This document shows, in pieces, positions 1-7,839 of a stretch of 10,412 bases of DNA. The translations under genes were made by a program, and so were the position numbers. The stretch covers positions 11,344 through 21,755 of the forward strand of contig QKYT01001200.1 of NCBI GenBank assembly GCA_003550305.1. The letters are read 5' to 3'. The notes below the pieces were generated by a model. The model did not search any database. It worked only from the letters and a program-made list of their open reading frames with translations, and had not been told where the DNA came from. The first letter of the stretch is position 1. Each line of letters opens with the position of its first letter. This stretch comes from Glomus cerebriforme (lineage: Eukaryota; Glomeromycota; Glomeromycetes; Glomerales; Glomeraceae).

Positions 1-687
1 ATTAATAATTATACTAATTGGTTTATAGAATTTAAATCTTCTTTTTATTAAAAAAATTAATGTAATAACTTATCAATCCAATCAATTACAAATATCGCCA
101 GATTGTTTACAAATTGATTTTTTAGAAAGCTCTTTCATTCTAAACTCTAAATACTAAATATAATGCATAAAAAGAATGTTATTTCATAATATAATATTTC
201 TAAATTATATTTGCTCTTTTATTTTGAGAAAAATAATAATAAAATGTTTAAGGGAGTTGAATGATGAGAATTAGAGTATATGATGATGCTGAGAAAGCAT
301 GAAAACACTTGAAATTCCTCCATTACTTTTATTTGATTCAGTTATCTGAGAGGCTACTCCATCGAACTTGTAGTTTTATTAGAAAAAATTAGTAGATAAT
401 GCATCTTACTGATTATGAATACATTTGCGAGTTGTCAAACTGTATAATTGCTTCAATTTATTTCAACAAATCAAATATTCATATATTAGATAGATTTAGA
501 TATTCTATAAAAACGTCCTTGATAGCTAGTTTTATCATTGATTGTTATCGCCATGTGATCTATTATAAGCCTAAAAAATTTATATCTAATTCAATCTAAT
601 TTAGAAGAAATAATTTTTTTGTAGTAATAAAAATAAGTTTTTTTTAACATACAATTGGATTTATTGTTTTATTTATTCTGTTGCTTA
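1..687. other. AT-rich intergenic DNA, no supportable gene
   Basis: No protein gene is supported here. The longest open stretch is a 66-codon frame at 399-599 (+). It has no recognisable motif, and its codon content mirrors the surrounding AT-rich DNA. The part around 250-360 is slightly richer in G and C and carries the C/D-box-like motifs discussed under findings. Confidence 0.6.
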
Positions 688-781
688 TTTTTTCAAAAAA
701 AAAAAATTTTTGTCTTTTTCTTTCCATTTGTTGATTTTTTCAAAAAAAAAAAATTTTTGTCTTTTTCTTTCCATTTGTTGA
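688..781. repeat. Perfect 47-bp tandem duplication (2 copies)
   Basis: Bases 688-734 and 735-781 are identical over 47 bp. Each unit has six T, one C, twelve A, five T, a pyrimidine-rich stretch (gtctttttctttcc) and atttgttga. The two A12/T5 tracts are also the same length, so the duplication is recent or is actively homogenised. It lies in non-coding DNA. Confidence 0.95.
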
Positions 782-1847
782 AGTAGATAGCGAATTTTTT
801 TCAAATGCAAATTAATAAAAGAATTTCATTCTTAAATTTAACATTAAATATATGTTGCAAATATATTTTTTTTTTGTTGTTTTAAAAGTAACTCTTTTTG
901 ATTTTAAAGATGTAAAGAAAATTCTTTCTCGAATTTCTTTAAAAGTCAAGGAAAGCAAATTTTTTTTTTAACCCTCACTATTCGGATGGGGTGGGGTGGT
1001 CGCTATGTTTTTTAATTTTTGAATGATTGGAATGTAAGCTTAAATTTAAGTTTAAATTTAAATATAACATAAAAATTAATTTTCAAATGATTTATTTTTT
1101 GACATTGACTATCTATTTTTGGCTTTGATTTACTGATTACATTATCAAACTTTTCCATTTTTAAATCAAGCTTTTCCATTTTTAGTACTTCTATCAGCCA
1201 TCAAATCTTTTAGCGGTGTAAAGATATTTATGTTGACTAAATGCAAGAAGCTTGGGATTTTTTACATTAAAATCAGATACTTAAGATTATACCATGAAAG
1301 ACTAATAAAGAATACGTAACTCTGACCGTGATTACGGAACTGGTTTATGTACTCAAATTTCCGTAAATCATGGAAATTATTCGATTTTTAATCACAGAAT
1401 TTTAAACAATGGAAGAGAATAATAATTGATCAAATTATGTTTTTCTTGAAACATTTTAGAAAACCGTGTGTTGTGTCTCTTTTTTTTTTTATTTTTTACA
1501 AAATAAAAAATATTTTATTTAATATATTAAATTAGAGAGAAAAAGTTTTCATTAATACATATAATTTCTGATCAAAGATTTTACCATAAAAATGAAGTAT
1601 TAAAATTCCAAAATAAATTCGCCATTTAAGAACATCAAACGAGTTAAATTTCAGTAATGTTGCAAAATACACAGAAAATGATTTTGTTTTTAAAATTTAA
1701 TATGAAATTAATTCTGTATACTTTAAAATGATTGCTTGAAATTATTTTATAATAATTCAGGATCAAATAAATTACAAAAGAAGTATAGAAAAAAAGAAAA
1801 TCTAGCAAAAAAAAAAGCTACTTTTCATTCTTGTAATGATTTTTTTT
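782..1847. other. AT-rich intergenic DNA with small palindromes
   Basis: No gene is supported. Visible minor structure: a palindromic TTTAAA/CTTAAG-rich stretch at about 1036-1062; a direct repeat of cttttccattttta at 1150-1163 and 1171-1184; and a short stem formed by ccgtgattacggaa (1326-1339) with ttccgtaaatcatgg (1359-1373), loop about 19 bp. A slightly GC-rich patch (ggatggggtggggtggtcgc, about 983-1002) has no recognised identity. The open frame on the plus strand at 1736-2104 is the antisense shadow of the repetitive tail of the minus-strand membrane gene. Confidence 0.6.
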
Positions 1848-1940
1848 TCATTTCATCCGTTGATCTTTCATTTCATCCATTGATTTTTTCATTTCATCTA
1901 TCTTTTCGTCCTTTTCATCCATTGATTTTTTCATTTTGTC
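1846..1940 (-). repeat. Degenerate short tandem repeat inside the membrane-gene tail
   Basis: The motif ttcatttcatccattgat recurs at intervals of about 20-50 bp, alternating with catttcatctatctt-like units. On the minus strand it encodes repeated K-S-M-D-E-(M/K)-K-D/E blocks (SMDEKDEKIDEMKKSMDEM). The spacing of M and I residues fits a short coiled coil. The repeat probably expanded by slippage in coding sequence. Confidence 0.75.
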
Positions 1941-2838
1941 ACCCTTTTCGATTTCTATTTCTATTTTGTCCATCTCTTTCTCAACATATTCAAGTGCTTG
2001 TTTCAGTCCATATTGAGTTATTGTTGTTGAAGTTGCTAGAAATTTATCGGGGACCTTATCAGTCCAGTAGGACACATTTCTTGTTAAAGATAAAACCAGT
2101 ATAAACATACATGCTTTGACGAAATAAAAATTGATTGGCCAATTTAATACAATCAATAATGTTTGCAAAATATTTGGAGCATAAAAAAAAAATAGAAATC
2201 GATGTAAGTGCAACTACATGCTCCCATTTTTTATTCTGAACACGATCTATATAATAGCACAAGAAGAATAGTATAAATAATATAATAAAAAATAACAATA
2301 TCCCGAATAATATAATAAATATCATATTAATTGGATCAAAAGCATGTCTAGTTGAAATTATGACAATCCAGAATATTGGAATGACTAGTACTGGAAAAAA
2401 TATCAAGAACCAAAAGATAATAAAAGAATAATCCTTATGATCACCAGCATCAATTGTTTCAATTGTTTTCCATCTACAAATTGCGTATACTGCACAAATT
2501 ACATGTATACACATATTTATAATTGAAAATATCTTTATGCCCAATAAATCATCATAAGAAAAAGAAACTATAAATGGAATCATCCAAGTGATTGCGTTAT
2601 AAAGTACATCATCTAGCAATGGTAATAGCACATTTTTGATAGGTCCGGATTCTCCTGAGATATCGAACAAAATCACAAATGATATTGAAAAGAATGTATT
2701 AAGAAGTGCATCATACAAATCTTGATTCGATGAATAAGAATTGTCGACATATGATGCAACTGATGCAGGCACAAGTGGAACGAAAGAAAAGAATACAATA
2801 TATCAAATGTTAAGATTCAAGAAATTTGAATTCTGCAT
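1848..2838 (-). pseudogene. Broken multi-pass membrane protein gene with charged repetitive C-terminal tail
   Basis: I do not recognise the family. The first in-frame ATG is at 2838-2836. After ten further codons comes a TGA (2805-2803), then a hydrophobic stretch (YIVFFSFVPLVPASVA) resembling a signal-peptide core. Reading then stays open to 2059. Numbering from a GTG at 2772, hydrophobic segments lie near residues 22-37, 55-71, 80-99, 116-140, 148-175 and 185-197, with the conserved-looking motif PLLDDVLYNAITW near 51-63. At a run of ten A (plus strand 2183-2192) the coding signal moves to another frame. There it adds another hydrophobic segment, the motif SYWTDKVPDKF and a lysine/aspartate/methionine-rich tail, and it ends at TGA 1850-1848. 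Removing one base of the run would rejoin the frames, giving about 300 residues in all. With both a nonsense codon and a frameshift it is probably a pseudogene. A sequencing error in the homopolymer, or an upstream exon supplying the start (caggttgca-type acceptor near 2762), remains possible. Membrane location is inferred from hydrophobicity only. Confidence 0.6.
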
Positions 2839-2932
2839 TTTTTGATTGAATAGAGAAGGAATAAATCCTTTGATAGTAACGAATTAATGGGATAAATATT
2901 ATTTCTAATGTTACATTCATATACAAATATAA

Positions 2933-3374
2933 GGGTATCCGTACATTTCACCGAAAGTCATTTTACCGTTACCTAAGCCAACAATAATCCATTTGACCGA
3001 TAGGACATTTTGCCGAATGGCCTTTTTACCGAAAGACAATTTTAACAAAAGGATGTTTTGTCGAAAAATAATTTCAATTTTTTTAATTGTTTGTTTATAT
3101 TTTAATAAAAATATTTATAAGAGCAAATGTGTTTATTTTTATGTACTGTATTTGTAGTTTGAGTTATGAAGAGAGTTATGTTTATTTTTTTAATTTTGAA
3201 ATTTTTATTATATAAAGTACTTTATTGCTATTTATAATATTATAAATATTTCAATATATGCTGATGAAATGCAATCATTAAAAATTAAAATTTTGGTAAA
3301 ATGGATTCGGCAAAATGTCTTATCGTTAAAATAGGTTGTTAAAGTGACAGTAAAATGAAACTATACTGTAATCC
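2933..3374. mobile_element. Small non-autonomous DNA transposon (MITE-like) with repeat-built inverted ends
   Basis: The left part (2946-3071) consists of about eight units of roughly 16 bp with consensus TTTTxCCGAAAGgaca. Clear units start at 2946, 2961, 2992, 3008, 3024, 3040 and 3056. The right part (3305-3374) carries the same units in reverse. The two form an inverted repeat: ccatttgaccgataggaca-type sequence at 2989-3018 pairs with 3305-3335, including the perfect 15-mer gacattttgccgaat. The outer ends also resemble each other, with ggtatccgtacatttca at the left and ggattacagtatagtttca in reverse at the right. The interior (about 3075-3290) is AT-rich and has no ORF, so the element would depend on a transposase supplied elsewhere. 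Ends are approximate, and I see no certain target-site duplication. The superfamily is not assigned. Confidence 0.65.
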
Positions 3375-4403
3375 TCATTCAATATACTAGAAAATTATTT
3401 TGAGAAAAAATTTTTTTCTGACAAATTTATTTACTATAAAAAAAAAGGTATCGGAGGAATAGTTTCATTTTTTGGGAGTTGTTTTTTCTAGTTCCAGTTC
3501 TTCTAGTCTACTAAAATTTTTTTAAAAAAATTAAAAAACAAATATTTACAGATTTTAACATAATTTTTTAAAAAATAACATTTTCTTTGTCAATGTCAGC
3601 ACGAGAATTTTAATTTTACATTAAACATTATCAATTTTACAATATTTCACTGAATGTCAAAATTTTGGGAAAAAAAGAAAATCAACTTAATAATTCCGAT
3701 CAGGAACGTCATTCATTAAACTTTTTTTTATTAATAAAGAATAAAAGAACTCTTTATCATATTAATATGATTTATTCACTATTTTTTGGGACTTATGGCT
3801 TATTACTACATTTATTGGAATAAAATTTTGTTGTCAAAATATATGAAATTCGATAGCATTTATATTATATTGAAAAGTATATCATGGTACGATTATAAAA
3901 ATACTTTGAATTTTTATCAATGTTTTTTGAATTTCGCATGACTTAAAAAAAATTTTTGAAGGCGGTGATGTTAGAATGATCAAATTTTGTTAACGTTCCA
4001 TTCGCCCAATATTTTGATCAAAAAAAAAAATATTTTTAAAATGATTGATAAAAACTTAACCTAGACGGGTATTTATATCATCCCATTTATTATTACTTTA
4101 CGCCGATTTCATTTCTTTTCTCTTACTTTTTTTTTTTATTCTCATGTAAATTTAATACTTTGGTTCCTCTTTTCATGTTAATTATTTTTATATTCTCAAA
4201 ATGGTGTTATTATTAAAATAAAAAATATCAAGATTCTTAAACCTGATAATGTAAATAGATTTCAATCAATATCAAAAAGATCACTGATCCTATATAATTA
4301 TTATGGAATCTACTACTATCAAGAATATCAAGAATGATAAGACAATTGAGACATGATAATTCGAATAATTAATAATGCCAATTTAAAAAGTACTGCATTA
4401 GTT
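3375..4403. other. AT-rich intergenic DNA
   Basis: About 1 kb without a supportable gene, rich in A and T homopolymers. The only local structure noted is a weak stem, tgatcaaattttg at about 3977-3989 with caatattttgatca at about 4008-4021. There are also three nearby copies of atcaaga-type sequence at about 4229-4336. No promoter or RNA gene was recognised. Confidence 0.55.
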
Positions 4404-4436
4404 GATTGCGTTATATCGTACATCATCTAGTAATGG
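4404..4436 (-). pseudogene. 33-bp relic of the membrane-protein gene
   Basis: Bases 4404-4436 match 2590-2622, inside the broken membrane gene, at 30 of 33 positions and in the same orientation. On the minus strand it still reads PLLDDVRYNAI, against PLLDDVLYNAI in the larger copy. The similarity stops abruptly on both sides. It is therefore best explained as a remnant of a second family member, or as a small captured fragment. It is too short to exclude coincidence completely, but the preserved reading frame argues against that. Confidence 0.5.
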
Positions 4437-4558
4437 AAAATTATCATCATCTACTCTTTTCATAGATTTTTAATTTCATTAATTTCAACATAATTAAAAA
4501 TTAGAAATGAAATTAGAAGTATAACTACTATAAAAAAAATTCATTGATTTTAATTTTA

Positions 4559-4792
4559 TTTAAAAATTTCTGGTTGTGATGTAAGAGCCTTAAACAGTTT
4601 ATCTAAAGTATCATGATCTCAAAATTTTTGTTCATCTTTAACATCTCTTAAATGACAACAAGCATTAATTTGTTTTATTTGATTTGAATAAATATCTTTA
4701 GTACGGTATATTTTGGCAGGCCCGTCATTCCCCCATAATTGAAAGGAAATTTCAAAGAGAAGAGTTGATGATAATAGTAGTTCATTGTCTTT
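4559..4792 (-). pseudogene. Coding-like fragment with internal TGA and no start codon
   Basis: On the minus strand a frame runs from just after a TAA (4795-4793) to a TAA at 4558-4556, with a single TGA at 4621-4619. It gives 57 codons before the TGA and 20 after it. The composition is much more protein-like than the flanks, with motifs such as LLLSSTLLFEISFQLWGNDG, INACCHLRDVKDEQKF and LDKLFKALTSQPEIF. There is no in-frame ATG, so it is either a terminal exon with an unseen upstream part or a gene relic. The stretch KQI-x3-C-x8-EQ followed by KAL-x6-IFK faintly resembles the Gag-like N-terminus of the gene at 6224-4992. A 16-base identity with that gene lies here too, but in a different frame. 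Family and function are unknown. Confidence 0.4.
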
Positions 4793-4991
4793 TTATTTAT
4801 TTATATTATAATTACAGATTAACTATACAAATAAATACAATAAACTATACGTTATTTTTTTTTATTAGCAATAATGATGAAATTTAAAATTTAACGAAAT
4901 ATATATATATAAAAAAAAAAAAAATAAATAAATAATATATAACGAATGCGAATTGAATTTAAAGGAAAAATCACATAAAATTTTCGGTAAA

Positions 4992-6224
4992 TTAATCAAC
5001 AAGTTCAATACACCACTATAATTAGAAAAAATTATTACTTTAATGAAATAAAATAAATGATAAATAAAAATAATTTATTTTAAATACCTCATCATTTGCA
5101 CCAACTCTATCTGCATGGCCAACAACTTCTTGAAATTTTTCATCTTTAATGATAAAAGTAAAATCATGACTTCGTAAAAAAAGATCCGGTTTGTCGCCAA
5201 TAAGCTTTAAATTAATTATATCTTTTGACTTTACATGCAATGAACTATTGTTATTTTTAGTCACGAATTTCCAACCTGTAGTGGTATAAGTTACATCATT
5301 ACAAAATGCTATAAATATAAACTTATTAATTAATATAATTAACATATAAAAGAACAATAATATTTACATAAGACATACCTTCTGATTGTCCAGTTGTTGG
5401 AGACGTGTATGCATAACTTAACCAAAATAGATTATTGGTTTCTTTATGTTTCAAATAAAATTTGTCATTATAAAAAACCATATTCTGTTGATAAGGTCTT
5501 TTTAGAGGATGATTACTAGATTTTATTAAGAACCATAAAGCATTTGGATTATAATATTTTTCGCCAGCAAATACCTAAAAGAAAGAAAAAAAAAATCTTG
5601 TTAAATAAAATCATAATAAATTAAAATTAAATCAATAGATACTAACCACTTTCTATGAGAACCTGTTTGATAATTTATATCATAACTCGATAAATATCTA
5701 CCAGATGTGACATGTTTTAAAGTGATTAAAGAATCGTATTTAATTATTTCTAATTCATCAAAAACAACATCATTAAATGATTTAAATATTTCATCCATTG
5801 AATTAATACCATCTGCTCTTCTAATAAATTCATTATTAAAGAATTCATTTGATGAATATGAATTTAAAAGAAATTCCTTAATTTTTTTAGGATCATTAAT
5901 TTCCGCATCATTACAAAGTAAACGAAAATTGGCGAGGAATGTAGCAGTATATTTCTTCTCCTTTTCAGGAATATATTTCATTACTTGTAATTCTCTTTTA
6001 CAAGAATCTTTAAAAATGTCAAAAGTTGTATGTGATTTAAGAGCTTTAATAAGATCATTAAAAGAATTAATTTCATTAGGAATAATTATAGTGGAATCAA
6101 TCAAAAGTTTACAAAATTTTAAAATTTCTTGTTCATTTGTAATTTTTTTAAAATAACAAAAAATTTTCACTTGTTTTAACCATTCTTCAGGATGAACGGT
6201 TCCGGTATATTTTGGCAGTTCCAT
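4992..6224 (-). CDS. Gag-like domain fused to a MIR (beta-trefoil) domain; four exons
   Basis: Proposed exons on the minus strand are 6224-5643, 5574-5379, 5308-5088 and 5015-4992. The introns are 68, 70 and 72 bp, all GT-AG, and the joined frame is 340 residues ending in WCIELVD. The start is the only ATG before the conserved head. Residues 1-160 read like a retrotransposon Gag capsid domain: MELPKYTGTVHPEEWL, then amphipathic helices, LANFRLLCNDAEI near 97-109 and EFFNNEFIRRADG near 127-139. There is no zinc knuckle, protease or reverse transcriptase. From about residue 164 the sequence matches the MIR fold found in protein O-mannosyltransferases, IP3/ryanodine receptors and SDF2: SLITLKHVTSGRYLSS, INYQTGS, then NPNALWF near 203-209. 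Later repeat-like strands are YNDKFYLKHKETNN, SSLHVKSKDIINLKL and PDLFLRSHDFTFII. MIR domains bind sugars or peptides in known proteins; the ligand here is unknown. I see no signal peptide or membrane segment, so a cytosolic location is inferred. The exon 1/intron 1 junction is irregular (see findings). Gag capture is inference; presence of a MIR domain is well supported. Confidence 0.8.
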
Positions 6225-6388
6225 ATTTAAAAGTTAAGGAAAGAAAAGTAAATTGATAAAGTTGTGATAATGACTCATTTTCAAATGATATTCCAAATTG
6301 TCTAGCCAAATTAAGAATTTTTTTTTTTTGTCAATCATGATTTGAAAAAACCGTTATGCCCATGAAAAATAATTTGTGATTGGGAAAA

Positions 6389-6545
6389 GTTTTTTCGGAC
6401 ACTTTCTGGACATATTCAGGATGTAACCTGTACAATTTTTGGACAAAAAAGTTGTTTATTATGTTGTATTTTTTTGTTCTTTTTTTTTTATCCAGAACTT
6501 GTACAGGTTATATCTTGAATTCGTCAGGAAAGTGCCCGGAAAAAC
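6389..6545. repeat. Long imperfect inverted repeat (foldback element)
   Basis: The left arm 6389-6443 and right arm 6491-6545 are inverted complements over 55 bp, with about 45 positions pairing (roughly 82 %) and no gap needed. The perfectly paired core includes taacctgtacaa. The loop is 47 bp and T-rich. The transcript of either strand would fold into a long hairpin. The shape fits a foldback or MITE-type element, but no target-site duplication is evident and the ends match no family I recognise. The apparent 67-codon frame across it (6380-6583, +) simply reads through both arms. Confidence 0.85.
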
Positions 6546-6977
6546 ATACTCATAAATTTAATCATTTTGAAAACGAAAAATAATATATGAAATAGTTTTT
6601 ATTATTAAAATGCCAAGAATTTCTATATTTTTCTTTATGACGATCGAGCGGCGGAAAGATGGTATGTGATGAGTAAAGTATACCCCCAATTGTTACTATT
6701 CTCAAATAACAAATACATTAGTATGTTAGTATACGTCTGTTTTATTTGTCACTTTCAAACTATTTTCACATGAAATACTCCGTTATTACAAATTTCATAA
6801 TCGGCTAATTCATTAGTTTGCAAAAGTGTTTCATTTCGTCTTTTATTCCCTTTTAAAATTTAATAAAAATACAACTCGTGTTACTATTTTTTATTTTCCA
6901 AGTATGTATAATTAGCTTTGTGTGATCGAGCGGCCCGTTCGCGTTAGTCAAGGAAATATTTGTTTCCACAAATTAAA
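6546..6977. other. Intergenic DNA with GC-containing motif repeated
   Basis: No gene is supported. The 11-mer gatcgagcggc occurs at 6642-6652 and again at 6924-6934, which is unusual in such AT-rich DNA. The flanks of the two copies differ. No tRNA, snRNA or rRNA signature was recognised. Confidence 0.5.
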
Positions 6978-7139
6978 ATGGACACTCTCGTCAACTTTGT
7001 TTGGAAAAAATTCGTGAAGCGAATTACCCTTCAGGAAATTTTATCAAAAATTGATTACAAAGGAATGTTGCTTCAAAACTTGGCGTGCATGGAAATTGTT
7101 TTATTATACGTTATAGAATATATTGATGTATTATGGTAA
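6978..7139 (+). CDS. Possible 53-residue small ORF, uncertain
   Basis: An ATG-initiated frame of 53 codons ends at TAA 7137-7139; an in-frame TAG lies upstream at 6945. The product begins MDTLVNFVWKKFVKRITLQE and has a hydrophobic second half (LACMEIVLLYVIEYIDVLW) that could sit in a membrane. It falls in the most GC-balanced part of this intergenic stretch and shows less homopolymer content than its surroundings. I do not recognise it. It may be a small gene, one exon of a larger one, a relic, or chance. Confidence 0.25.
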   Translation: MDTLVNFVWKKFVKRITLQEILSKIDYKGMLLQNLACMEIVLLYVIEYIDVLW

Positions 7140-7697
7140 TTAATATAAACATTAAATTTTAACTTTATTAAATTATGACTACGTAACGCGGTTTTTAATC
7201 TCTATTCTAATCTAGAAAAAAAAAATGAAAATTTTTTGATAAACGAATGAGTTATATGCAAAATTATAAAATTATACTGAATTAAACACAAATAACATCT
7301 ATTATCAATTTATATTATTTGTTACCGAAAGTACATATTATTTTTTGTAATTATGGATAGAAGATTTAACGCGAATTTTTTTTTTCTAACAAATATATAT
7401 ATATATATATTTTTTAAAAAAAATCTATTAGCAGCAATAAAAGAAAGTTTCATTTTTGGGATGTTTCATTAAAATTTACAATTTTTTTTAAATACATACC
7501 AAAAATTATTGCTTAATTCCATAGAGGAGAGATTTAAAGTTTTTAATAAAATAAATTACAGTTTCTTTTCAATTATAACACGATTTAGAATATAGATAAA
7601 ATTTTATTCTAATTGCACGTGATTCACATTATTTGATACAAATTACGTAACCAAATCTTAACAAAATAAGTTAGGGAGAAAAAAATCGAAACTCTTT
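7140..7697. other. AT-rich intergenic DNA upstream of the LINE
   Basis: No gene was seen. The stretch holds a TA microsatellite at about 7392-7411 inside T- and A-homopolymers. Otherwise it is unstructured AT-rich sequence leading to the LINE 5' region. The exact junction with the retrotransposon is not visible. Confidence 0.5.
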
Positions 7698-7839
7698 CTG
7701 CTCCGCTCCGCTTCTTAAAAATTCCGCAGTAAAATAAAAATCAAACTTACATATTTCGCTTAACATATTATCATATTCAAATAAAAATAGTTCATCAAAA
7801 AAAACATTTTATTTAAAAATATCAGTTATCGCTTTTGAT

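Noticed and set aside
399..599. 66-codon open frame on the plus strand
   Set aside because: No recognisable motif, flanked by AT-rich DNA, and of a length expected by chance.
1736..2104. 122-codon plus-strand frame rich in F, S, H, P
   Set aside because: Antisense of the repetitive tail of the minus-strand membrane gene; the composition is an artefact of that repeat.
3977..4021. Stem of tgatcaaattttg with caatattttgatca
   Set aside because: About 12 pairs with an internal slip in AT-rich DNA; expected by chance and not followed by a terminator or gene context.
5707..6156. 149-codon plus-strand frame
   Set aside because: Antisense shadow of exon 1 of the Gag-MIR gene.
6380..6583. 67-codon plus-strand frame
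   Set aside because: Reads through both arms of the 55-bp inverted repeat; the structure explains the open frame better than coding.
6642..6700. Possible C/D snoRNA, from gtgatga at 6666-6672
   Set aside because: No CTGA box at a suitable distance downstream and no terminal stem.
7392..7411. TA dinucleotide run
   Set aside because: Ordinary microsatellite; no reason to see an origin or promoter here.
3411..7466. Similar tttcattttt(t)ggga words near 3464, 3780 and 7448 as members of a dispersed repeat
   Set aside because: The shared words are short and homopolymer-dominated, and the flanks do not align.
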